A stretch of DNA of 64,000 nt from an uncultured Chlorobiaceae bacterium (GTDB lineage: Bacteria; Bacteroidota; Chlorobiia; Chlorobiales; Chlorobiaceae), in NCBI GenBank assembly GCA_903994365.1, contig CAJEXL010000004.1, positions 1 through 64,000 on the forward strand, written 5' to 3'. The notes beneath the pieces are model-generated. The model did no database searches. It was not told where the DNA came from and saw only the letters and a list, made by a program, of their open reading frames with translations. How positions within the stretch are numbered: the first letter of the stretch is position 1; each line of letters opens with the position of its first letter. The translations under genes and the position numbers were made by a program. Shown here one piece after another: positions 1-7,844 of the stretch.

Positions 1-172
1 CTGGAAGGTGATGATGGCTCCCGCAAGCGTCATTGATTACCTGATTGTCCATGAGTTGTGTCACTTCAACCACAAAAGACACAATGCGGAGTTCTGGAAT
101 GAGGTCGACAAGTACTATCCCGAGTATCAAAAACAGGTCGCCTGGCTGAAAGTCTATGTGAGGTGTGATTGA
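1..172 (+). pseudogene. 3' fragment of a YgjP-like (DUF45/SprT-type) metallopeptidase gene
   Basis: The open frame enters from the window edge and ends at TGA 170-172. It encodes the C-terminal part of a YgjP-like zinc metallopeptidase: the HELCH motif (HExxH) at 50-64 is followed by a second His and the HNAEFW signature. The sequence is nearly identical to 8814-8985 and to 11211-11370, so it is one of three copies. Its last residues (VYVRCD) differ from the other copies, and the gene may be complete upstream of the window. Which part lies outside cannot be seen. Confidence 0.7.
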
Positions 173-418
173 TCGTGAATGCAGGACTGGGGAACGGTCA
201 GATATAGTCCGAATCTCATTTGCAGAAAAATAATAATGATAGCAGTCCGATATTTCTGCTATAGGCCCATCATGCGCAAGAACGCTTCGGCTGAATCAGA
301 TATTTCCTTTATCAGAATGATTTGTTAAGTTACTTTACGCAAAAGGAGGTTTACGCTTCTCCGAATCGGGCTGCTTAGTCTACAATGTTCGCCGGATCCT
401 GCAGGTGCGATAGAATTC

Positions 419-447
419 TTGACAACCACTATCGATCGTGTTATTGT
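419..447 (+). promoter_or_regulatory. Candidate promoter of the vapBC-like pair
   Basis: TTGACA (419-424) is followed after 17 bases by TATTGT (442-447), a fair match to a sigma-70 -35/-10 pair, 18 bases before the antitoxin ATG. The spacer contains ATCGATCG, a short palindrome that could serve an autorepressing AbrB-type antitoxin. This is inference from the consensus only. Confidence 0.4.
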
Positions 448-465
448 AACTCATGGAGATAATTG

Positions 466-672
466 ATGAATACTGTAACTGTTTCAAGTAAGTTTCAGGT
501 TGTTATACCAAAAGAAATTAGAGAAAATATAGGCCTTCGTGTAGGGGCGACTATGGGGATCATCACCTATGGAGGTCGGATTGAACTTGTACCAATCCAG
601 CCAATGCAATCGCTAAAAAGAATCTTCAAGGGTATCAACACTGAGATCAAAAGGGAAGACGACAGAGTATGA
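466..672 (+). CDS. AbrB/MazE-type antitoxin (VapB-like)
   Basis: A 68-residue swapped-hairpin AbrB-family protein. The N-terminal TVSSKFQVVIPKEIRE is the classic DNA-binding beta-alpha-beta signature of SpoVT/AbrB domains and is followed by GLRVGATMGI. A GGAG at 455-458 supports ATG 466 over the preceding TTG 463. The TGA stop (670-672) overlaps the ATG of the PIN toxin downstream, the usual translational coupling of a vapBC operon. Its job would be to neutralise the PIN RNase and repress its own promoter. It appears intact although its partner is frameshifted. Confidence 0.85.
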   Translation: MNTVTVSSKFQVVIPKEIRENIGLRVGATMGIITYGGRIELVPIQPMQSLKRIFKGINTEIKREDDRV

Positions 673-1047
673 ATGTTGTCGACTCTTCTTGCTGGCTGGA
701 ATACTTTGCTGGCAGCAAAGTTGGTGATGCCGTGGCGGCAGCGATAGAAGATATTTCATCACTTGTTATTCCTATCAATAACCCTTTATGAAGTATTCAA
801 GAAGTTATTGGTCGAAACAAACGAAGATCAAGCTTTACTGGCCATTGCTCATATGAAACAAGGCCGGGTGATCGAACTCGACGCAGAGCTGGCGATTTAT
901 TCTGCGAAGATTGGCAAAGACAACAAATTAGCTTTAGCTGATAGTATTATTTATGCCACTTCCTCGAAATACGATTGTACCCTCTGGACACAGGATCAGC
1001 ATTTCAAGGGTTTGAAAAAAGTAAAATATTTCGAAAAAGAGCAATAG
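669..1047 (+). pseudogene. VapC-like PIN-domain toxin, frameshifted
   Basis: The frame opened at ATG 669 encodes MNVVDSSCWLEYFAG, the N-terminus of a PIN RNase with its first catalytic Asp (D5). It runs into a TGA at 789. The rest continues one base later in another frame from about 777: ITLYEVFKKL (conserved Glu), LALADSIIYA (Asp) and TLWTQDQHF (last acidic residues). Removing one base near 777 restores a single reading frame of about 125 residues, normal for this family. The toxin is therefore probably inactive, unless the shift is a sequencing error. Confidence 0.75.
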
Positions 1048-1113
1048 TCCGATAACTGTTCGATATTTCACCTCCAGTCTGCGTTCTATCTGTTTGTTTT
1101 ATAAGGGCTATCC

Positions 1114-1140
1114 AATGTGTGACGCGCTGCGTCACACATT
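1114..1140. repeat. Perfect 12-bp inverted repeat in a gene-free stretch
   Basis: AATGTGTGACGC and its exact complement flank a 3-base centre (GCT), so the RNA would fold into a strong hairpin. There is no T-run, so it is not a standard terminator. The surrounding 1048-1356 otherwise holds no ORF with recognisable coding character. Confidence 0.8.
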
Positions 1141-1356
1141 GAGTTGGGCGCATTATCCTGGCTGGCGACGTGTTTATTTTGAAAATATACAAGGATCTTG
1201 AATTCAGACGCAAGGCCACCAAGGATAATCCAACTCAGATAACTTTTGGGAGTCATTGTCTCCCGAATCGGGGGTTGCGCCTGGTGAAGTATTGAGCTGA
1301 ATTTCGTCCAGTCATATTTTACTTCGTCGATGATTGACGATCACGGTTACTCCAAA

Positions 1357-1614
1357 TCAGGCCACTGTTGTGATCTTGTTGACCAGTTCGATCCGCTTTT
1401 TTTCCCAACTGCGGTTAGCTTCGTCATCCGACACCCACCGGGCCTCTGGATCGTTGGCTTCGGTCAACCCTTTCTCAACTTACTGAAGGAACCAATTGTC
1501 GTAATCGGCCACTTCATGGGTTTTGCCGGGAGATACTGGTGTGCCGATAACTGGTTTTCCTCCCAATTCCGTTGTTGGAATTACCGCTGTTGCGCTTATT
1601 CTGTTCGTTATCAT
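1357..1614 (-). pseudogene. Small antitoxin-like gene with one in-frame stop codon
   Basis: Read on the minus strand from ATG 1614 to TGA 1357, 85 codons stay in one frame with a single TAA at 1480-1482. The product reads LGGKPVIGTPVSPGKTHEVADYDNWFLQ, stop, then VEKGLTEANDP and WVSDDEANRSWEKKR. The C-terminal half resembles the short helical tails of stability-determinant or RelB-like antitoxins (YDxWF, then a charged helix). CAA to TAA is the simplest explanation of the stop. A shortened second copy lies at 13122-13217. No toxin gene is visible beside it. The family assignment is tentative. Confidence 0.55.
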
Positions 1615-1760
1615 GATCTTTTTCACCATCCGGTTATCAAGCTATTCGTGGATTATGCGTATTATGTGTCGAAGTAAAAAAATGGGTCACGGTATAATGC
1701 AGCAACCGCAATTTGTCCCACAGGCTGTGGGACTTTTCAACATGCAACTATGGGATGGCC

Positions 1761-2399
1761 ATGAATGAAAATGTTCGAAGCCTCTCGGTGAATATCGATG
1801 TGTTGCTTGGTCCGTTGCGTGCTCTTATTGCTGATGCCCGCAAAGAGGCAAAGCGGACAGTGGATGTTATTCAGGTGCGTACCTGCTGGGAAATTGGTCG
1901 TCATATCGTGGAGTTTGAGCAAGGTGGGCAGGCACGCGCTGCTTATGGCAAGAAGTTGTTGTCGCGACTGGCAGAATCATTGACTGGTGAGTTTGGCAAG
2001 GGGTTTGATGCCACTAATTTGCGGCACATGCGCCGGTTTTATCTTGCTTTTCCAATTTGCGACACAGTGCGTCGCGATTTGAGCTGGTCGCATTATCGGG
2101 CACTGTTGCGTGTTGATAACCCCGAAGCAAGGCTTTGGTACGTGAATGAAGCAGCAGCGCAGAACTGGAGTTTTCGCGCACTCGATCGGCAGATTGGCAC
2201 ATTGTACTATGAGCGATTGCTGCTCAGCAATGACAAATCCAGCGTGGAGGCTGAAGCCGAAGCCAATATCGCAGCACTGCCTCGTAGCCCCCGTGAGTTC
2301 GTGCGCGATCCCGTGATGCTCGAGTTTCTTGGCCTGCCAGGCACAGGCAAGCTTCTGGAGTCAAAGTTGGAGCAGGCATTGATGGATAAGTTGCAATGA
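1761..2399 (+). CDS. DUF1016/YhcG-like N-terminal domain protein, shortened
   Basis: About 212 residues matching the N-terminal domain of YhcG-type proteins: RTCWEIGRHIVEFEQGG, then AAYGKKLLSRLAESL, NLRHMRRFYLAFP and LSWSHYRALLRV. Full members continue for about 150 more residues into a PD-(D/E)XK nuclease domain. Here the frame stops just after the first segment of that domain (EFLGLPGTGKLLESKLEQALMDKLQ), so the catalytic core is missing. ATG 1761 is chosen because GGGATGG lies 8 bases upstream and the duplicate at 9283 starts at the same codon. The stop overlaps the start of the giant NTPase (ATGA), so the two are probably co-translated. It may act as a stand-alone DNA-binding or adaptor module, or simply be a deletion product. 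Confidence 0.75.
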   Translation: MNENVRSLSVNIDVLLGPLRALIADARKEAKRTVDVIQVRTCWEIGRHIVEFEQGGQARAAYGKKLLSRLAESLTGEFGKGFDATNLRHMRRFYLAFPICDTVRRDLSWSHYRALLRVDNPEARLWYVNEAAAQNWSFRALDRQIGTLYYERLLLSNDKSSVEAEAEANIAALPRSPREFVRDPVMLEFLGLPGTGKLLESKLEQALMDKLQ

Positions 2400-5300
2400 C
2401 TATCCTTGATTCAAGCTACGAATTTATCGAGCTTAACAGGACATTCTATGAGATATCGAAAGAAAGCAGTAAAAACGATGACGTGGATATCAGTCAGGCG
2501 TTTGGTGTTGAGAGCTTTAACTGGGCCAATCTCATCAACGAGTACCGTATTATCATTTTGTCCGAGGCAGGATCAGGTAAAACTGCCGAAATCCGTAACG
2601 TTGCATGCAAGCTTCGAGAACAAGGAAAGCCTGCATTTTTTCTTCGGCTGGAACATATTCCCATAGATTTTGAGGATGCATTTGAGGTCGGCACCTACAA
2701 AGCCTTTAATGAATGGTTGGCATCCGCAGAAGAGGGATGGCTTCTTTTGGATTCGGTGGACGAAGCACGTCTTCGATATCCCGGTGACTTTGAACGTGCT
2801 ATCCGTAAGTTAAGCAGGCAAATCAGTACGGCTATAGCTCGTACACATATTTTCATAACCAGTCGAATGACAGCGTGGCGGCCTAAGACCGATCTTGACC
2901 TGTGTAAAGCGAAACTGCCTTTTGCAATGGCTGCCACATCGAAACCTGCTCCGCAAACTGAGGATGTTGGCCTTGATGGAAGCCTGCATATAAAAACTGA
3001 ACTTCAAGATAGAGATTCAATTTTCAAAATTGTCTCGCTCAATGATCTTTCATCTCATCAGATTGCGTTGTTTGTCAAGGCTCGAGGTATTGAGGAAAGC
3101 AATGCGTTTCTTGATGCAGTGGAGCGTGCAGATGCCAAGTGGTTCACATCACGCCCTCAGGATTTGGAGGAGCTGACCGAATTTTGGATAGACAACGGTC
3201 GGATTGGGACGCGCCTTGAGATCATACAAAACAGCATCAATCGGAGGCTGGCTGAGCGAGACCAAGGACGTGCTGATGTTTATCAACTTTCGGCAGATAA
3301 AGCTCGTGAAGGCGCAAGGCTTTTGGCAGCAGCAACTACGTTAACTCATGATCCGACAATCAGGGTTCCCGATGGATTAGATAATACAAAAGGGATTGCA
3401 GTACAATCAATACTTTCCGATTGGGAAAACAAGGAGCAGTCAACTTTGTTGTCGCGCCCCATATTCGATGAGGCGATTTATGGGACAGTACGTTTCCATC
3501 ATCGCTCGGTACGGGAGTACTTGACTGCCGAGTGGTTTGCCGAACTACTCAAGCATGAAACATCGCGTCGAAATATTGAGTCGCTATTCTTCCGTAATCA
3601 GTATGGAATGGACATTGTTGTACCTACGTTGCGTCCGATTTTGCCTTGGCTGGCCATTATGGATGGGAAGATCCTGGAACGAGTCCGTAAAATCGCACCA
3701 GAAATTATTTTTGAAGGCGGTGACCCTGCTCGGTTGCCAGTAGAGGTTCGTCGTCAAATACTGCGTGAAGTATGCGAGCAAATGGCTGACGGTGTTGCTG
3801 GCCGCTCGGCTCGAAGCTATGAAGCAGTTCAGCGCTTTGCCAATCCGGACCTGACTGATGAGGTGCGCTCGTTGATCGGACAGTATGCAGACAACGATGA
3901 GCTGACGGAATACTTGCTTCGCATGGTCTGGTTCGGAGAGCTTGCCAATGCACTGCCTGAAGCCATGAGGGTTGCGCTGATGCCAAATGCTGAAAAGAAC
4001 GCTCGTATATCTGCGTTCAACGCGGTCAAAGCTATCGGATCCCAGAATGATCAAGAGTATGTTCGCCAGAGCTTTCTGACAGAAGCATCTGAACTTAACC
4101 GGGAGTGGTTGGCTGAACTTCTCAAGGATCTTCAGCCGACAGAACAGACATTGCGTTGGCTTTTAGCCTGCCTGGAAAAAAGTGAAACGAAAGAGCGTTT
4201 TGCAGTTGACCATCTAACGGATGCCGTAACCAAATTTGCTGCTGTTGCTGACATTGAGCTGCTTCCACTGCTTGTTATTGGCTTGAACAGTTTGCTTGAC
4301 TGCCCGCCCATAGTTGCCCAGTATTGCGAAGTATCAGAAAAATTTCAGTGGTTGATAATGCCAGGTTGTAAAGCGGTTGATCGACTGATTCTGAACCGTC
4401 ATTCTGTATCGCTCGAACCAGATACACTTGCAATCTTGAACAAATGTTCAGTTATTCGTGGTCATGGGAGCGATGACCTACCTGAATTTAAAACCGAATT
4501 CTCAAAGCTTGTTCCCGAATGGCCGGAGCTGAACCGGGCGTTGTTTTGGTTTGAAGTACAACGATCGAGAGAGGCTCTTGATAGGAAGCAAGGCGAGCGG
4601 CTTACTGACTTCTGGGCGGCTGGGGCTTGGAGAGCGTTATGGAAGTTTGAGATTTCTGATTTTCATTATGTGACTGAGGAGATATTTCGCCAAACATTTC
4701 TGGATGACAGATTGGTTGCATTGTCGCTGGCCTTTAATCTCTACAAAGCGGCTAATCGTCCGCAGTCATGGCGTATACATCTGAAGAAATTGATTGCAGG
4801 CAACGATGAACTGTCTGAGTGTTTAAGAAACTATTTGAGGCCGCCAGCTCAAAGTGTGGAATGGCGACGCATTAATCAACAACAAGCTAAATGGAAAAGA
4901 CAGGCCGAAGCTAATCGAAAGAAACAAGAAAACTATCACGCAGACTGGAAGAAATACTTTGCCGAAAATCTTGACAAGGTACGAGAAGAAGTTCGAGATA
5001 AACCCGGTACAATCACAAACCCCTTATGGTATCTCTTCAATCAAACTCGGGAGAAGAAGATCTCATCGGGACGGTGGACTGACTATAACTGGAAAACGCT
5101 GATTCCCGGGTACGGGGAGGAGGTTGCACATTTCTACAGAGATGGCACAGTCTCTTTTTGGCGAAAATATGATCCAAAATTATGTTCGGAAGGTGCTCCT
5201 TTCAACGCAACGCCTTGGGCTGTAATTATTGGCCTAACAGGCCTTGAAATCGAGGTCATGGAAACCAAGGAGTGGCCGAAGAATCTGGGTGCTCTGGAAG

Positions 5301-6718
5301 TCGAACTTGCTTGCAAGTATGCCTCCTTTGAGCTGAATGGTTTCCCCACATGCTTTCCTAAACTTTTCGAGATGTACCCGAAGATTGTCGGTGATTTTCT
5401 CATGCAAGAAGTTCTGTATGAGTTGTCGATTGAGAATCCCGAAACAGACTCGAACTACGTAATAAGCGATTTGAGCTATACTGACTGGGCGTGGGATCAT
5501 ATTGCGCCAAGCATCTATGAGATTCTCCAGACGACTGAGCCGAAGAACCTCTCCAACTTGGACAAGCTCCTGAAAATTCTTCAAGGATCAATGTTACCTG
5601 ATGAGCTCATTCAAACACTGGCATCACGGAAATGTCATATTATTGAGGAGCAGGATCATCTGGCTCGCTGGTTTGCCGTATGGATCAGCGTTGCTCCCGA
5701 AGAAGCAATTGCATTTTTCAAAGCTCGAATAGAAGCAATAACTGACCCGCAAGAGCAAACTATTTTGGTGATGACCTTTGTAACTCATCTTTTTACAGGA
5801 CGTAGCGCTCGACGCAGAGGTGAAAAGGATTCTACACGGCAGGCATTCCAAACCCCGGAGTACCTGAAGTCACTCTATCTTCTTATGTACCAGTATATCC
5901 GGAGCCAGGAGGATATAGAGCATACCGGAGGAGAAGCTTATTCGGCAGGATTGCGTGATGATGCGCAGGATGCGCGGAATAATCTGTTTAACGTATTGAG
6001 CAAGATTCCTGGTAAGGAGTCGTTTATGGCCTTGATTGAAATTGCCAATGAGCACCCTGATGATGCCGTTCGGCCAGGGGTGAAGCTTCATGCAAAGACA
6101 AGGGCCGAACAGGACGGTGATATTGAACCTTGGGAACCCTCAAGAGTAAGGGATTTTCATGACAAACTTGAGTGTACACCCAGCAATCACAGGGAATTGG
6201 CAGAACTTGCTATCCTGCGGCTTCTTGATCTCAAGGACGACCTGGAACAAGGTGACAGCAGCATTGCAAGTATCCTGAAGAAAGTAAATCAAGAAACCGA
6301 GATTCGAAAGTATATCGGCAAGGAGCTGCGCGATAAAGCACAAGGTCGGTATACTATTCTACAGGAAGAGGAACTTGCCGATGCCAAAAAGCCTGATTTG
6401 AGATTCCATGGCTCAGGTTTTGATGGGCCGGTTCCTGTCGAGCTTAAGCTCGCCGATAATTGGACGGGTCCGCAACTGTTCGAGCGCTTCGAAAATCAGC
6501 TTTGTGGCGACTATCTGCGAGACAATCGTTCAGGTCGAGGTGTCTTCGTGCTCGTATATCGCGGCGAGAGCCATCATTGGGAAGTGCCCGGTAGCGGTAA
6601 TCGTTTAGATTTTGAAGGATTGACAGTCGCTCTACAGGAGCATTGGCTGCTGATTTCTCCAAAATATTCAAATGTAGACGACATTCGAGTGATTGGCATA
6701 GACCTGACGAAAAGATAG
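2396..6718 (+). CDS. Large STAND/NACHT-like NTPase with a C-terminal PD-(D/E)XK-like nuclease core
   Basis: An intact 1440-residue protein. The N-terminal NTPase shows a P-loop EAGSGKT (about 57-63), a Walker B WLLLDSVDEAR (115-125) and a sensor-like strand HIFITSR (151-157), the pattern of NACHT/STAND ATPases. A helical segment follows with RFHHRSVREYLTAEWF (about 362-378), typical of the end of a NACHT module. A long alpha-helical middle (about 400-1300) looks like sensor or solenoid repeats. The last 110 residues contain PDLRF (D1334) followed by VPVELK (E1349, K1351), the spacing of a PD-(D/E)XK nuclease core. No membrane segments are seen. The layout of sensor, ATPase and nuclease suggests an antiphage defence protein, but no known system is recognised. 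It is translationally coupled to the shortened DUF1016 gene. Confidence 0.8.
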   Translation: MTILDSSYEFIELNRTFYEISKESSKNDDVDISQAFGVESFNWANLINEYRIIILSEAGSGKTAEIRNVACKLREQGKPAFFLRLEHIPIDFEDAFEVGTYKAFNEWLASAEEGWLLLDSVDEARLRYPGDFERAIRKLSRQISTAIARTHIFITSRMTAWRPKTDLDLCKAKLPFAMAATSKPAPQTEDVGLDGSLHIKTELQDRDSIFKIVSLNDLSSHQIALFVKARGIEESNAFLDAVERADAKWFTSRPQDLEELTEFWIDNGRIGTRLEIIQNSINRRLAERDQGRADVYQLSADKAREGARLLAAATTLTHDPTIRVPDGLDNTKGIAVQSILSDWENKEQSTLLSRPIFDEAIYGTVRFHHRSVREYLTAEWFAELLKHETSRRNIESLFFRNQYGMDIVVPTLRPILPWLAIMDGKILERVRKIAPEIIFEGGDPARLPVEVRRQILREVCEQMADGVAGRSARSYEAVQRFANPDLTDEVRSLIGQYADNDELTEYLLRMVWFGELANALPEAMRVALMPNAEKNARISAFNAVKAIGSQNDQEYVRQSFLTEASELNREWLAELLKDLQPTEQTLRWLLACLEKSETKERFAVDHLTDAVTKFAAVADIELLPLLVIGLNSLLDCPPIVAQYCEVSEKFQWLIMPGCKAVDRLILNRHSVSLEPDTLAILNKCSVIRGHGSDDLPEFKTEFSKLVPEWPELNRALFWFEVQRSREALDRKQGERLTDFWAAGAWRALWKFEISDFHYVTEEIFRQTFLDDRLVALSLAFNLYKAANRPQSWRIHLKKLIAGNDELSECLRNYLRPPAQSVEWRRINQQQAKWKRQAEANRKKQENYHADWKKYFAENLDKVREEVRDKPGTITNPLWYLFNQTREKKISSGRWTDYNWKTLIPGYGEEVAHFYRDGTVSFWRKYDPKLCSEGAPFNATPWAVIIGLTGLEIEVMETKEWPKNLGALEVELACKYASFELNGFPTCFPKLFEMYPKIVGDFLMQEVLYELSIENPETDSNYVISDLSYTDWAWDHIAPSIYEILQTTEPKNLSNLDKLLKILQGSMLPDELIQTLASRKCHIIEEQDHLARWFAVWISVAPEEAIAFFKARIEAITDPQEQTILVMTFVTHLFTGRSARRRGEKDSTRQAFQTPEYLKSLYLLMYQYIRSQEDIEHTGGEAYSAGLRDDAQDARNNLFNVLSKIPGKESFMALIEIANEHPDDAVRPGVKLHAKTRAEQDGDIEPWEPSRVRDFHDKLECTPSNHRELAELAILRLLDLKDDLEQGDSSIASILKKVNQETEIRKYIGKELRDKAQGRYTILQEEELADAKKPDLRFHGSGFDGPVPVELKLADNWTGPQLFERFENQLCGDYLRDNRSGRGVFVLVYRGESHHWEVPGSGNRLDFEGLTVALQEHWLLISPKYSNVDDIRVIGIDLTKR

Positions 6719-7090
6719 AGCTGAAAAGATTAGCTGGGTGAGTAGACAAGGTTAGTATGCAAATTTTTTACTTATTATTTGCGGTTACGCTGTTTCATTG
6801 TCATCAAACTCAAAAAAGGTGAGTTCAAACCGGAATATTCCCGAAAGATGAATTTTAATTGCACAGCTGAGGATGATGCGCTGAAACACGCTTGATACAC
6901 AGTGACGGTTTGCGGTGTCGACGTGGAAATAAGATTTTTCAAGACTTGAAATTTGCGTATTATGCTCTCAAATTGGTTCTGTAAACGGTTACAGAGAATA
7001 CCATAAAAAGATACTCTGAAAATTGATCGTAGCTTCACAAATACAAAAGATCATTTCGATAACTGTAGGCGCTCATAATTTGGCACAATA
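6719..7090. other. Gene-free stretch after the NTPase
   Basis: These 372 bases contain only one weak minus-strand frame (6775-7038) without a recognisable product or ribosome binding site. No convincing terminator hairpin was found. Confidence 0.5.
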
Positions 7091-7579
7091 ATGGAGACCG
7101 TATTTATTGAAACCACAATTCCAAGCTATTATGTTGCTCGACGAGCGCGTGACATTGTGCAGGCAGCAAGACAGGAGCTCACGATTGAGTGGTGGGATAA
7201 CCATCGTTCACGTTACGAATTGCTTTCATCCAAAATCGTCATGAATGAGTTGGCACGTGGAGAAAAAACGATGGCGACTAAAAGATTGGAACTACTTGAA
7301 AATATTCCCTTGCTTGTGATCAGTGATTCGGTAATTAAAATCGCAGAAGAATTACTTCAGGATGGAGTTGTTCCACCAAAGGCAGCGGATGACGCATTTC
7401 ACATCGCGTGTGCAGGTGTCCATCGTGTTGATTTTCTTTTGACATGGAACTGTACCCACATCGCCAACCCTCACAACAGACATCGCATTGAGCGCTGCTT
7501 TGCGAGATATCAAATTTCAATGCCGGTAATATGTACACCTGAAGAATTTATTGGAGACGATTATGCCGACTATACATGA
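7091..7579 (+). CDS. PIN-domain protein, probable toxin of a TA pair
   Basis: A 162-residue PIN-type RNase. The N-terminal FIETTIPSYY supplies the first acidic residue (E6), IVMNELARGE the second, and ADDAFHIACA and LLTWNCTHIANP the C-terminal active-site strand. This longer family with an ETTIPS start is commonly encoded with a small partner of unknown fold. Here that partner begins at 7563 inside the 3' end of this gene (17-base overlap), so the order toxin then antitoxin is reversed relative to most vapBC operons. Unlike the other toxins in the window this gene is uninterrupted. The expected role is cleavage of RNA, released when the partner is degraded. Confidence 0.8.
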   Translation: METVFIETTIPSYYVARRARDIVQAARQELTIEWWDNHRSRYELLSSKIVMNELARGEKTMATKRLELLENIPLLVISDSVIKIAEELLQDGVVPPKAADDAFHIACAGVHRVDFLLTWNCTHIANPHNRHRIERCFARYQISMPVICTPEEFIGDDYADYT

Positions 7580-7793
7580 CCAAAAACCTGATTCGATCAT
7601 CCGTGAAATCAGATGCATGAAGGAAGACAATGCCGCTGAATACGGCTTTGATATCAGATTGATCGGAGCCGCAGTTCAAATGCAGCAGCGCCAGCACCCT
7701 GAACGAATGGTAACACGGATACTAACGGATGCAGAAAAGGCGGATGGAAAACAACCGTTAACCCGTCCCGTAACAGAGAGTGAATTGTACTGA
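7563..7793 (+). CDS. Small partner protein of the PIN toxin (putative antitoxin)
   Basis: A 76-residue protein starting at ATG 7563 with GGAG at 7552-7555 as ribosome binding site. Sequence features are DSIIREIRCMKEDNAAEYGFD and HPERMVTRI. Proteins of this type are found downstream of ETTIPS-type PIN genes. No DNA-binding fold is evident. The overlap with the toxin gene argues for co-translation. Function is inferred from position. Confidence 0.65.
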   Translation: MPTIHDQKPDSIIREIRCMKEDNAAEYGFDIRLIGAAVQMQQRQHPERMVTRILTDAEKADGKQPLTRPVTESELY

Positions 7794-7844
7794 ATGGCGA
7801 AAAGAGTCCTTACTGCGTTAAAGAGGGTGAAGAGAAGCTTTTTC

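Noticed and set aside
1330..1768. Plus-strand frames 1330-1677 and 1523-1768, the second with an apparent PITG motif and a hydrophobic stretch like a surface-sorting tail
   Set aside because: The minus strand encodes a far better antitoxin-like product over the same bases, and the duplicated copy at 13122-13217 keeps that minus frame.
3584..4054. 156-codon minus-strand frame inside the NTPase gene
   Set aside because: It is a shadow of the long coding frame on the other strand, with no ribosome binding site or domain.
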